In this document: piece after piece, positions 6,470 to 14,003 of the stretch
How the letters are laid out: every line of letters starts with the position of its first letter
How positions within the stretch are numbered: position 1 is the first letter of the stretch
NCBI GenBank assembly: GCA_031394045.1
Contig: JANMWN010000365.1
Coordinates: 1-14,984 of the forward strand
DNA: 14,984 bases
Reading direction: 5' to 3'
DNA from: JANYIP01 sp031394045
GTDB lineage: Bacteria > Actinomycetota > Actinomycetes > Prado026
Translations under genes and position numbers: made by a program
The notes under the pieces: generated by a model
What the model saw: only the letters and a program-made list of their open reading frames with translations
Told to the model about the DNA's origin: nothing
Databases searched by the model: none

Positions 6470-6491
6470 GTCGGCCCTGAGTCGGCCCCGA
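6459..6491 (+). repeat. 11-bp tandem triplication over the HAAS gene stop codon
   Basis: GTCGGCCCTGA occurs at 6459-6469 and 6470-6480, and as GTCGGCCCCGA at 6481-6491. The TGA of the first unit is the stop codon of the HAAS protein, so changes in copy number downstream would not alter the protein. It looks like a slippage product. Confidence 0.9.
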
Positions 6492-6502
6492 GTAGATCCC
6501 GT

Positions 6503-6563
6503 GTCGATCTTGAGAGATGACAGCTCCGTAAGGCGTGTCGCCCAGTGATCTATCAAGATAGAC
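6503..6563 (+). repeat. Intergenic palindromic repeat, copy 2 (imperfect arms)
   Basis: The left arm GTCGATCTTGAGAGATG (6503-6519) is identical to copy 1 at 4913. The right arm GATCTATCAAGATAGAC (6547-6563) differs from the copy 1 right arm at three positions. The spacer is 27 nt and unrelated to that of copy 1. The right flank ACGGAAAGTCGGGCCGGG resembles the copy 1 flank. It lies between convergent genes (HAAS gene on plus, flavoprotein on minus), where a bidirectional terminator would be expected. No other gene is visible in 6470-6591. Confidence 0.8.
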
Positions 6564-6591
6564 ACGGAAAGTCGGGCCGGGCCGCCGGAGG

Positions 6592-9084
6592 TCAGGCGAG
6601 GATGCGGGAGCGGGTGGGGTCGTAGAGGGGGCGCAGCGAGAGCCGGACACCGACCAGGCGCTCGGCGCAGTCGACGCTGAACTTGGTCGAGCTGAGCCAC
6701 TCCTCCGTCACGCCGTCCTCGTGCTCGATGACAGCGAGCCCGACTGCGCCACCGAGGGTGTGGCCGTACCCGGCGGCGCGTACGTAGCCCACCCAGGCCC
6801 CGTCCACCAGCAGCGGCTCGTTGCCGAACAGGTCGACGTCGGGGTCGTCCAGCAGCAGGGACACCATGGCGCTGGTCCGCGTCCCGGCCGAACGCAGGGC
6901 GACCAGCGCGTCCCGCCCGACGAAACCGCCAGGCTTGTCCCACGCCACCGCGAAACCAAGGCCGGCGGTCAGCGGGTCGTCGGTGTTGTCGATGTCGACC
7001 GCGAAGTCGCGGTAGCCCTTCTCGAGCCGCAGCCCACCCATGGCCGCGAGGCCCACCGGCGCGATCCCGAGGTCCGCCCCCGTCGCCATCAGGGTGTCGT
7101 ACAGCGCGGGCGCGTACTCGGTGGGTACGTGCAGCTCCCAGCCGAGCTCCCCGACGTACGTCACCCGCAGCGCGAGGACGCGGGCGTAGTCGAGCTCGAT
7201 CGTCTGGGCGGTGAGGTAAGGGAAGGCCTCGTTCGACAGGTCCGCTGGCGTCAGCCGCGACAACAGCTCGCGCGAGGCCGGCCCCTGCACGGAGAGCAGG
7301 ACCGTACCGGACGTGACGTCGGTGACGAAAACTTGTTCGGCAGCAGGGGTTTCCCGCCGGATCATGGCAGCCACCCTGCGGTGGATCACGTCCGACGCCA
7401 CCACCAGGAACTGCTCCTCGGCCAGCCGCGTCACCGTCAGGTCGGCCTGGATGCCCGCGTTGCTGTCGAGCCACTGGGTGTAGACGACGCGCCCCACCTC
7501 GCGGTCGATGTCGCCGGCGGAGAGCCGGCCCAGCACCGCGGCCGCACCTGACCCCTGCACCAGGAACTTGGACATCAGGGTCATGTCCATCACCCCGACG
7601 GCCTCGCGTACGACCCGGTGCTCGGCCGCGACCAGCGCGAATGAGGCCTGCCGGTCGAACGACATCGTCGGCTCGGCTGCCGTCGCCCCGGCCCCCGCGA
7701 ACCACTCCGGGTACTCCCAGCCGGCGGAGACGCCGAAGTGCGCGCCTGCGGCCGCGAGCCGGTCGTGCAGCGGCGACCGGCGGATCCCGCGCGCGGTCGA
7801 GGGCTGCCAGCTGGGCCAGGTCCCGTCGCCGAACAGCACGCCGAGCTGCTCGACCGTACGTTCGGACCGGAACCTACGCGACACCTCGTGCGGGAGCGCC
7901 CGCTCCACCGAGTAGTGCGCCACATCGACCGGGGGGACGCCGTCGACGATCCACTGGGCCATCACCGACCCGACCCCGCCGCCGAGCAGGATGCCGAGCG
8001 AGTTGAGCCCGGCGGCCACCCAGAAGTTGTCGAGCTCGGGCGCCTGGCCCAGCATCGGGTGCACGTCGGGGGTGAAGCTCTCCGGGCCGCAGAAGAACTT
8101 GCGGATGCCGACCTCGGTGAGCACGGGGATCCGGTCCATCGCCGTCTCGAGGAAGGGCCCGACCCGGTCCCAGTCCGGTGGCAGCTCGCCGAACGCGAAC
8201 GACCGGGGCGCGCCGTCCAGGCTCCACGCACCGGCCACGGGCTCGAACAACCCGACCAGCAGGCCGTCCCCCTCCTCGCGGTAGTACCCGTACCGGTCCG
8301 GGTCCTCGATCACCGGCAGGTCCCGGTGCACGCCTTCGAAGGGTTCGGTCAGCAGGTAGTAGTGCTCGGCCGCCTGCAGGGGTACGTCGACACCGGCCAG
8401 CGCCCCGACCTCGCGGCCCCACAGGCCCGAGCAGTTGACGACGTGCTCGGCCTCGACGGTGCCCTGGTCGGTCACGACTCCGGTCACCCGGCCACGGTCG
8501 CGGGTGAAACCCGTGACGGGTACGCCCTCGACGATTCGCGCCCCGCCCATGCGCGCGCCCTTGGCCAGCGACATGCAGACGTCGACCGGGTTGGCGCGGC
8601 CCTCGTCGGCGACGTGGAAGCCGGCCAGGATGTCGTCGGTCCTGGCGAACGGCCACAGCTGCGCGACCTCGAGCGCCGAGATCTCGTTGTCCTCGACGCC
8701 GAACCCCCTGGCGAACGCGGCTTCGCGCCGCAGCGCCTCCAGCCGACCCGGGTTGGTGGCCAGCGAGATGTGCCCGATCGGCCGGAACCCGGTCGACAGT
8801 CCCGTCTCCTGCTCCAGCCGCGAGTACAGGTCGCGCGAGTAGCGGCTCATCCACAGCGAGGTCTCGTCGGCCATCCCGGCCGAGGTGATCAGCCCGGCCG
8901 CGTGCCAGGTCGTACCAGACGTGAGCTGGTGCCGCTCGAGCAGCAGCACGTCGCGCCAGCCCAGCTTGGTCAGGTGGTAGGCGAGGCTGGTCCCGATGAC
9001 GCCGCCGCCGACGATGACGACCTGGGCGCGTGCGGGCAGGGTGGAGGACGGGGCGACGGTCATGGCTGAATCATCGTTCAACAT
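6592..9084 (-). CDS. FAD-dependent dimethylglycine/sarcosine dehydrogenase-like protein with fused GcvT domain
   Basis: This 830-residue flavoprotein has the layout of dimethylglycine oxidase/dehydrogenase. The DAO-type FAD domain runs over about 20-385 with GGGVIG at 26-31. TTWHAAG at 58-64 contains H61, the position that carries covalent FAD in dimethylglycine and sarcosine dehydrogenases. FFCGPESFTPDVHPMLG is at 330-346. A FAO_M-like middle domain (about 390-440) precedes a GcvT aminomethyltransferase domain (about 440-720), with D548 in NAGIQADLTV at the place of the catalytic/folate-site Asp, and RLEKGYRDF at 686-694. A GcvT_C barrel (about 737-825) ends in LYDPTRSRILA. The expected reaction is oxidative N-demethylation with transfer of the one-carbon unit to tetrahydrofolate; the true substrate cannot be read from sequence. 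The start is uncertain: ATG at 9084 (12 nt after the SIMPL stop, weak CCAGGGC) or ATG at 9063, which is closer to most homologues. Confidence 0.92.
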   Translation of the reverse strand: MLNDDSAMTVAPSSTLPARAQVVIVGGGVIGTSLAYHLTKLGWRDVLLLERHQLTSGTTWHAAGLITSAGMADETSLWMSRYSRDLYSRLEQETGLSTGFRPIGHISLATNPGRLEALRREAAFARGFGVEDNEISALEVAQLWPFARTDDILAGFHVADEGRANPVDVCMSLAKGARMGGARIVEGVPVTGFTRDRGRVTGVVTDQGTVEAEHVVNCSGLWGREVGALAGVDVPLQAAEHYYLLTEPFEGVHRDLPVIEDPDRYGYYREEGDGLLVGLFEPVAGAWSLDGAPRSFAFGELPPDWDRVGPFLETAMDRIPVLTEVGIRKFFCGPESFTPDVHPMLGQAPELDNFWVAAGLNSLGILLGGGVGSVMAQWIVDGVPPVDVAHYSVERALPHEVSRRFRSERTVEQLGVLFGDGTWPSWQPSTARGIRRSPLHDRLAAAGAHFGVSAGWEYPEWFAGAGATAAEPTMSFDRQASFALVAAEHRVVREAVGVMDMTLMSKFLVQGSGAAAVLGRLSAGDIDREVGRVVYTQWLDSNAGIQADLTVTRLAEEQFLVVASDVIHRRVAAMIRRETPAAEQVFVTDVTSGTVLLSVQGPASRELLSRLTPADLSNEAFPYLTAQTIELDYARVLALRVTYVGELGWELHVPTEYAPALYDTLMATGADLGIAPVGLAAMGGLRLEKGYRDFAVDIDNTDDPLTAGLGFAVAWDKPGGFVGRDALVALRSAGTRTSAMVSLLLDDPDVDLFGNEPLLVDGAWVGYVRAAGYGHTLGGAVGLAVIEHEDGVTEEWLSSTKFSVDCAERLVGVRLSLRPLYDPTRSRILA

Positions 9085-9096
9085 GCCCTGGTGCCG

Positions 9097-9903
9097 CTAG
9101 ACCCCGAAGGCAAACACCACGGTGACCGTGACGCCGACGTCCTGGGAACCGGCCTGGATCGGTACGGGCGCCGAAGCCGCCGCCATGTCCTGCGCGTACG
9201 CGATAGGCGCCAGGTACCTCGGGGTCGGCGCCTGGACCGTCTCGGAGATGCTGACCACGCTGCCGAGCGAGCGGCCCGCGGCCTTGGCGTACTGCTCGGC
9301 CTTGGCCTTGGCCTCGCCGAACGCGTTGTCGCGCGCGGCCGACACCAGCGACCCGGTGTCCTCGAGGTCGAGGCTGACCCCGTCGATGCGCACGGCGTTG
9401 CCACCCGCGTTCGTGGCTGAGCTGATCAGTCCGCCGGCCTTGCCGAGGTCGCGCAGCTTGGCCTCGACGCTCTCGGTCACCTGGTAGCCATTCACCGAAG
9501 GCGCCCCGCTCTTGCTGTACGTGTAGTTCGGCTGGATCGAGAGCCCGGAGGTCTTCAGGTCCTTGGCCGCGACGCCGCCGCCGAGCAGCGCCTTCTGCAC
9601 CTTGGACTCAACCTTGTTGGCCGCCGCGAGGGCGGACGAGACGCTGTCGCCGTTTGCGCTGACGGTCAGGTCGAGGAGCAACGTGTCGGGCGTGCCGGAC
9701 ACCTTGCCGGTACCCGAGACGGTGATCCCCGAGCTGATCCCGGCGGTGCTCCCGGTCGTGCTGCCCGTCGAGCTGGCGGGGACCCCGGTGGCGGCGGCGA
9801 CCGAGCTGCCGGCGTGCGACGTACCCAGCAGGTACGCGACGATGAACGCGAGTGCGGTGATGACCAGGACGGCGGCCCGGCGTGGTGTCAGAGTGAGCGT
9901 CAT
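9097..9903 (-). CDS. SIMPL domain-containing (DUF541) membrane-anchored or secreted protein
   Basis: The protein has 268 residues. After a basic N-terminus there is one hydrophobic segment at about 11-27 (AVLVITALAFIVAYLLG), which acts as an anchor or signal, then a Ser/Thr/Gly-rich linker (32-58). The SIMPL/DUF541 domain covers about 58-268: ITVSGTGKVSGTPDTLLLDLTV at 60-81 (given as ITVSGTGKVSG and TPDTLLLDLTV), DLKTSGLSIQPNYTYS at 115-130, GYQVTESVEAKLRDL at 139-153, and the helix AARDNAFGEAKAKAEQYAKAAG at 189-210 (AARDNAFGEAKA, KAEQYAKAAG). SIMPL proteins sit in the cell envelope, and their biochemical role is poorly defined. The gap to the flavoprotein downstream is 12 nt, suggesting one transcript. 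The ATG at 9903 has no convincing Shine-Dalgarno. Confidence 0.9.
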   Translation of the reverse strand: MTLTLTPRRAAVLVITALAFIVAYLLGTSHAGSSVAAATGVPASSTGSTTGSTAGISSGITVSGTGKVSGTPDTLLLDLTVSANGDSVSSALAAANKVESKVQKALLGGGVAAKDLKTSGLSIQPNYTYSKSGAPSVNGYQVTESVEAKLRDLGKAGGLISSATNAGGNAVRIDGVSLDLEDTGSLVSAARDNAFGEAKAKAEQYAKAAGRSLGSVVSISETVQAPTPRYLAPIAYAQDMAAASAPVPIQAGSQDVGVTVTVVFAFGV

Positions 9904-9953
9904 GCCGGTGGGACGGCCCGCCGCGCCCCCCGGTTCCGGCAGAGTGTGTCGCG

Positions 9954-11036
9954 TCAGGAATTCTTGGAGTGGGGGTAGTCGGCCCGCACGATGCTGACAG
10001 CCTGGGAGTCGTTGGCCGCGAGCAGCCGGTCCGGAGCTACCGCCGTCATCCAGTCAAGGCTGTTCACGGACGGTTGGTCGAGGATGCGCTGCAGCACTGC
10101 CGCCTCGAGTACACGACCGGGCGCATAGCGAGCCCACCTGGTGGCGAGGTTACCCTCGAGGACCCGGTAGGTGGTGGGCTCGACGATCGAGAGCACGTTG
10201 GAAGCGAGCTCTCCGTCGATGTACAGGGTCGACAGCTCCAGCAGGCCCTGTGCGGCAAGGGCTGTCAGTCTTGATCGCCAGATCCGCAGTCCACTCACAT
10301 CGTCCAGCTCGCTGCGACGACCCTGGGCATGGTCCCGCTCCCGGTGCAGCCTCTCGATCTCGGGCAGGGTGCTCGTGATCTCGCCCGCATCCTTCGTGCA
10401 CTGGGCAAACAGGTGTCGACCGTCCGTGTGCGCCCGGTTGTCGGCCTTTCGCAAGGTCCGCCTGATCGCCGAGCTCAAGTAGTCGTCGGCATTGGACCCA
10501 GCAAGACGGCACACGGACGGGATTGGGTCCGTGGAGAGGATCTCGGCTCCCCGCAGGGTGGAGGTGAAGTCATCGAGCCAAGGCGAATCTGTCGCGACCG
10601 GGCCCAGTTGAAGCCGCAGGCGGTTCCCGCGGGCGACCAGCACCTCGGTCAGGCCGTGCCCCAACAAGGCGGCTGCCGATCGGCTGTCCGCAAGGATCGC
10701 GCTCCGGTATCCCATCGCGCATCCTGCCAGCGTGACAGTGCCGCGACCCCCGTCACCGACTCTCGACTGGTCTGCCTCCAGCAGGACGACCGCCGCGTGA
10801 AGCGCTCCCTCGCCGTCTCTGACTACGACCGCCCAAGGCTCCCGGTCCGGTATGGCGACGACAGTGCCCAGCAGCCAGGCGCCTTGCGCTGTGGCGGGTG
10901 CACCGCATGAATGTGCCAGCTCGTCGATCTCACCCGTCAGGACAGCCTCCAGTTCGGAGCCGACCACGACGCCAGTGTGAAGGGTCCCCTGCAGCGCGCC
11001 GGCGTCTGCTGCGGCGCGCTCGGACAGTCGTCTCAC
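9954..11036 (-). CDS. BioF2/FemAB-like GNAT-fold acyltransferase
   Basis: This is a 360-residue cytosolic protein. The C-terminal half (about 185-345) matches the BioF2-like (Acetyltransf_6) GNAT family: DDYLSSAIRRTLRKADNRA at 184-202, a helix with EIERLHRERD at 226-235, the strand LLELSTLYIDGELASNVLSI at 265-284, and the family-typical TTYRVLEGNLATRWARYAPGRVLEAAVL at 288-315 (key residues Y290, R291, W301, Y304, P306, G307), then SLDWM at 326-330. The N-terminal half has a GNAT-like arrangement without clear motifs. Relatives transfer acyl or aminoacyl groups in exopolysaccharide, cellulose or peptidoglycan modification; the substrate here is unknown. I chose the GTG at 11036 because it overlaps the stop of the GGDEF-EAL gene (GTGA) and has GGAGG 9 nt upstream. 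Coupled synthesis with a c-di-GMP enzyme hints at a surface-polymer role. Confidence 0.75.
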   Translation of the reverse strand: MRRLSERAAADAGALQGTLHTGVVVGSELEAVLTGEIDELAHSCGAPATAQGAWLLGTVVAIPDREPWAVVVRDGEGALHAAVVLLEADQSRVGDGGRGTVTLAGCAMGYRSAILADSRSAAALLGHGLTEVLVARGNRLRLQLGPVATDSPWLDDFTSTLRGAEILSTDPIPSVCRLAGSNADDYLSSAIRRTLRKADNRAHTDGRHLFAQCTKDAGEITSTLPEIERLHRERDHAQGRRSELDDVSGLRIWRSRLTALAAQGLLELSTLYIDGELASNVLSIVEPTTYRVLEGNLATRWARYAPGRVLEAAVLQRILDQPSVNSLDWMTAVAPDRLLAANDSQAVSIVRADYPHSKNS

Positions 11037-13345
11037 GCGACCCGGCCTCCGCCACCTACGCCTTGCACCGGCGCCAGGTCCCGTTGGTCCATCCACTGCT
11101 CGAGCTCGGCCGCGGGGAGGGCCTTGGAGAAGTAGAAGCCCTGCGACTCGTCGCAACCAGAGCTGGCCAGCTGGCCAGCAGTGGCCTCGTCCTCGACTCC
11201 TTCCGCCACGAGCGTCATTCCGAGCGAGTGAGCGAGGTCGATGGTCGAGCGCACGATCGCGGCGGCACGGGGGTCGTCCGCCATCGGCTGGACGAACGAT
11301 CGATCGAGCTTGAGCTGATCGATAGGGAGCTCGCGAAGATAGGCGAGCGACGAGTAGCCCGTTCCGAAGTCGTCCACCGCGACGCGGATCCCCAAGGCCC
11401 GCAGCTCTGTGAGGATCCCTCGAGCGCGTTCACGGTCGCCCATGAGGAAGTCCTCGGTGATCTCCAGCTCCAGCGCGCTCGCGGGCAGGCCATGCCTGAA
11501 GAGCACCTCGGAGATCCGCAGGGGAAGTTCGAGATCGACGAGCGACGAGGCAGAAAGGTTGACCGCCACGGCGAGCACGCGTCCCTCGTCACGCCACCGC
11601 TTTACCTGGGCGAGCGACTGCTCGAGCACTGCGGTTGTCAGGTCGCGCATGAGGCCCGACTGCTCGGCCAGTGGCAAGAACGCGTCTGGGAACAGGAGAC
11701 CCCGAGTGGGGTGCACCCAACGGACCAGCGCCTCGACGCCGCTGACAGCGAGCGTTCGCGAGTCGACCTTCGGCTGGTAGAAGACAACCAGACCGTCGGT
11801 GAGGATCGCCTCGCGCAGCTCTTCCAAGGTGCGCAGGCGCTCCTCGCCGCCGGTCGAGTCCCCGGCGATGCTGTAGAACGCGTGGCCAGTCCTGCCCTCC
11901 TTCGCGTGGTACATGGCGATGTCGGCCCGGCGCAGCAGGTTCGACACCTCGCGGCCGTGCACGGGGAAGAGTGAGATGCCGACGCTCGCGTCGATGCGAA
12001 CCGTCACGGCATCCACACTGAAGGGTGGAGCGAGGGCGGCGTGCACTCGCTCGGCGACCAGTTCCGCGGCTTCGGCGTCAACTCCAAGGAGGAAGATCGC
12101 GAACTCGTCGCCACCGAGGCGAGCCAGCAGGTCGTCAGAACCGTGCAAGCAGGCGGTCAGCCTCGCGGCCACGTGGCAGAGCAGGTCGTCGCCCGCGTGA
12201 TGGCCAAGGCTGTCATTGACCTCTTTGAACCGGTCAAGATCGAGTAGGAGCAAGGCTCCTTGCGCGTCGGGACCGAGCGCGGCGGTACGAAGCTCGACCT
12301 GCTCGTAGAACGCGCGACGGTTGCCCAGCCCGGTGAGCTCATCGGTGAGTGCGAGCTGATGGCTGTGCGCGAGTGTACGAACCTCCCGGAACGTCACGAT
12401 AAGTCTGCCTAGCGCCGCCACCACAGTGCTGGCGGCCAGACCGACGGCCACGGGGTGGACCGTGCGCGCGTTCGCAAAGACCAGCAGGGAGACCGCCGCA
12501 AGAGTCGCGAGGATAGGGATCCCCAGGAGGACCCAAGAGGGCAGCGTGACACCGGCCGGCTCCTTGGCCCAACCCGGGGCGAATGCCATGAGCAGCGTCG
12601 CCAGCACCCAGGCCGTGTCGTCGGTACCGCCCGGTTGGTAGGTGCCGTTCGAGGCGTGGAAGAGGTAGACGATGTCGGCGACGACGAAGACGGTGAGGCC
12701 GCAGGCGAAGAACCAGAGGCCGGCGGGCGGTCGCCAGTGGAACAACGCGAGTACGGCGGTCACGATCAGCAGGAGCACTACGTCGAGCAGCGGGTACGCC
12801 AACGTCGTCACCACAGCGGCGGCGTCTCCGCCGGTGACAGCGAGCACGGGACCGACGATGGCGGCGATGACGGCGCCCACCGCGAGCCCGCCGACGATTC
12901 CGTCCATCCAGAGGCTGAGCGGCAGTCTCTCAGCCATCTCGCGGACGATCAGGAGCAGCGAGATGAAGGCGAGCGCGTAGAAGGACAGCCAGAGCCCATC
13001 AGCGGGAGAAGGGAACGGTTCAGGATCCTGTGGGCGGATGAAGATCGTCCAGAAGACGTTTCCAAGGCCATAGAGCGCAAGGCCGAGGGCGAGGATTCGC
13101 CAGCTTCGGCGGAACGATGTCGAGCCTTCGGCCCTGACCAGGCACATGACTGGGCTCAGCATGTACGCGATGTTGTTGAGCCAGCCGTCGAGGAAGAGGT
13201 TGTACCCGGGCGTAGCCCGGACACCGGGGATCGTGGACACGGCGAAAGTGACGTACACGATCACCACGACGACATAGAAGGCATGCGTCAGGGCGCGCCG
13301 AGTGACGGCCACAGCCGGACGCGTGCGAATTTCAAAGGTGCTCAT
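11033..13345 (-). CDS. Membrane-bound GGDEF-EAL protein (c-di-GMP diguanylate cyclase/phosphodiesterase)
   Basis: The protein has 770 residues. The first ~320 hold eight to ten hydrophobic segments (for example 22-39, 84-102, 118-135, 148-170, 184-202, 209-230, 271-291, 297-315) forming a membrane sensor of unrecognised type. The GGDEF domain (about 325-490) has LTDELTGLGNRRAF at 333-346, LLDLDRFKEVNDSLGH at 367-382 and an intact GGDEF at 411-415. The allosteric RxxD I-site position reads GSDD (402-405), so its arginine is missing. The EAL domain (about 505-755) has EALVRW at 538-543, N596, E628 in EITED, DDFGTGYSS at 658-666, KLDRSF at 679-684, EGVED at 715-719 and Q735. All metal and catalytic positions appear present, so phosphodiesterase activity is likely and cyclase activity possible. 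ATG 13345 is preceded by GGGGAGGGGA, 6-7 nt away. The 3' end overlaps the acetyltransferase gene. Confidence 0.95.
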   Translation of the reverse strand: MSTFEIRTRPAVAVTRRALTHAFYVVVVIVYVTFAVSTIPGVRATPGYNLFLDGWLNNIAYMLSPVMCLVRAEGSTSFRRSWRILALGLALYGLGNVFWTIFIRPQDPEPFPSPADGLWLSFYALAFISLLLIVREMAERLPLSLWMDGIVGGLAVGAVIAAIVGPVLAVTGGDAAAVVTTLAYPLLDVVLLLIVTAVLALFHWRPPAGLWFFACGLTVFVVADIVYLFHASNGTYQPGGTDDTAWVLATLLMAFAPGWAKEPAGVTLPSWVLLGIPILATLAAVSLLVFANARTVHPVAVGLAASTVVAALGRLIVTFREVRTLAHSHQLALTDELTGLGNRRAFYEQVELRTAALGPDAQGALLLLDLDRFKEVNDSLGHHAGDDLLCHVAARLTACLHGSDDLLARLGGDEFAIFLLGVDAEAAELVAERVHAALAPPFSVDAVTVRIDASVGISLFPVHGREVSNLLRRADIAMYHAKEGRTGHAFYSIAGDSTGGEERLRTLEELREAILTDGLVVFYQPKVDSRTLAVSGVEALVRWVHPTRGLLFPDAFLPLAEQSGLMRDLTTAVLEQSLAQVKRWRDEGRVLAVAVNLSASSLVDLELPLRISEVLFRHGLPASALELEITEDFLMGDRERARGILTELRALGIRVAVDDFGTGYSSLAYLRELPIDQLKLDRSFVQPMADDPRAAAIVRSTIDLAHSLGMTLVAEGVEDEATAGQLASSGCDESQGFYFSKALPAAELEQWMDQRDLAPVQGVGGGGRVA

Positions 13346-13468
13346 GGCAGATCCCCTCCCCACGCCTCTCAGGCATCCCCTGCCCGAGCATCGGTGGGAT
13401 TCAGGTCTGGCTTGAGCGGTCCGGCATCACACGCACGGCCGGGCTGGGGGTGCAGAGCCCACCGCGTT

Positions 13469-13500
13469 ACGCCGGATCACCCAGATGGGTGAACCGGCGT
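13469..13500 (-). terminator. Strong hairpin between the SHOCT gene and the GGDEF-EAL gene
   Basis: ACGCCGGATCACCC (13469-13482) and GGGTGAACCGGCGT (13487-13500) form a 14-bp stem with one mismatch and a 4-nt AGAT loop. It lies 60 nt after the SHOCT stop and 124 nt before the GGDEF-EAL start in the minus direction. No T-run follows on the minus strand, so this may be a non-canonical terminator or a repeat. The rest of 13346-13559 shows only the GGDEF-EAL Shine-Dalgarno (13352-13361) and a small dyad right after the SHOCT stop. Confidence 0.55.
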
Positions 13501-13538
13501 TGCCACGCTTGTGCGCAGCAGAGGGTCCTGCGGCGACG

Positions 13539-13554
13539 ACGTCCGGACGGACGT
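13539..13554 (-). repeat. Short perfect dyad just after the SHOCT gene stop
   Basis: ACGTCCG (13539-13545), GA, CGGACGT (13548-13554) is a perfect 7-bp inverted repeat starting 5 nt beyond the stop codon on the minus strand. It may add to transcript ending or be incidental in GC-rich DNA. Confidence 0.4.
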
Positions 13555-13559
13555 GGTTG

Positions 13560-13943
13560 CTAGGACAGCGCCTTGGCCTTGAGCGCGTCGAACTCCGCCT
13601 GCGAGATCGCGCCGGAGGCGAGCAGGTCGGCGCCGCGCTTGATCTGGTCGGCCGCGTCGCCACCGGCGGAGTCGCCGACCACGCTGCGTACGTACGCCTC
13701 CTGCTGCTGGCGCATCTGGGTCTGGCTCTCCACTGCGCGCTTGGTCATGTCCGACCCGTTGGTGAACGTGTAGACCAGGATCGAGATCAGCGGGAAGAAC
13801 AGCAGGGCGATGACCCAGATGGTCTTCGCGGCGCCGGACTTGTCGCTGCGGAACAGGTCGCCCACGATGCTGAAGAGGAGCATGAAGTACATGATCATGA
13901 AGAAGATGACCAGAAGGCTCCACAGCAGGTCTGACAGATGCAT
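13560..13943 (-). CDS. PLDc_N-type two-TM membrane protein with C-terminal SHOCT domain
   Basis: This 127-residue membrane protein has two hydrophobic helices at about 5-29 (DLLWSLLVIFFMIMYFMLLF, then SIVGD) and 40-60 (TIWVIALLFFPLISILVYTF). Together they resemble the phospholipase D-nuclease N-terminal (PLDc_N) segment common in actinobacterial membrane proteins. A Gln-rich hydrophilic middle (72-90) leads to a SHOCT motif at about 99-126 (DQIKRGADLLASGAISQAEF, then DALKAKAL). SHOCT is a short oligomerisation-type helical hairpin. No catalytic residues are visible, and the function is unknown. I chose the ATG at 13943 because the hydrophobic segment begins right after it and a weak GGATCGGG lies just upstream. 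An in-frame GTG at 13991 would add 16 polar residues with no ribosome binding site. It lies 60 nt downstream of the frameshifted membrane gene on the same strand. Confidence 0.85.
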   Translation of the reverse strand: MHLSDLLWSLLVIFFMIMYFMLLFSIVGDLFRSDKSGAAKTIWVIALLFFPLISILVYTFTNGSDMTKRAVESQTQMRQQQEAYVRSVVGDSAGGDAADQIKRGADLLASGAISQAEFDALKAKALS

Positions 13944-14003
13944 AACCCGATCCAATGTTTGCGTTTTGACGTACCGTCCTGGCGAGTGCAAGGCGGTTGG
14001 AGA

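Noticed and set aside
5861..7705. Long minus-strand open frame crossing the convergent intergenic region
   Set aside because: It overlaps the flavoprotein gene in another frame and the HAAS gene in antisense; the product is low complexity.
7738..9069. 443-codon plus-strand frame opposite the flavoprotein
   Set aside because: Antisense shadow of a well-supported gene, with no domain and no start signal.
13363..13380. CTGAGA in the minus-strand leader of the GGDEF-EAL gene, reminiscent of a TPP riboswitch
   Set aside because: Only the short CTGAGA block matches. The second conserved half of the TPP aptamer is absent, and no GEMM (c-di-GMP) aptamer core could be read either.
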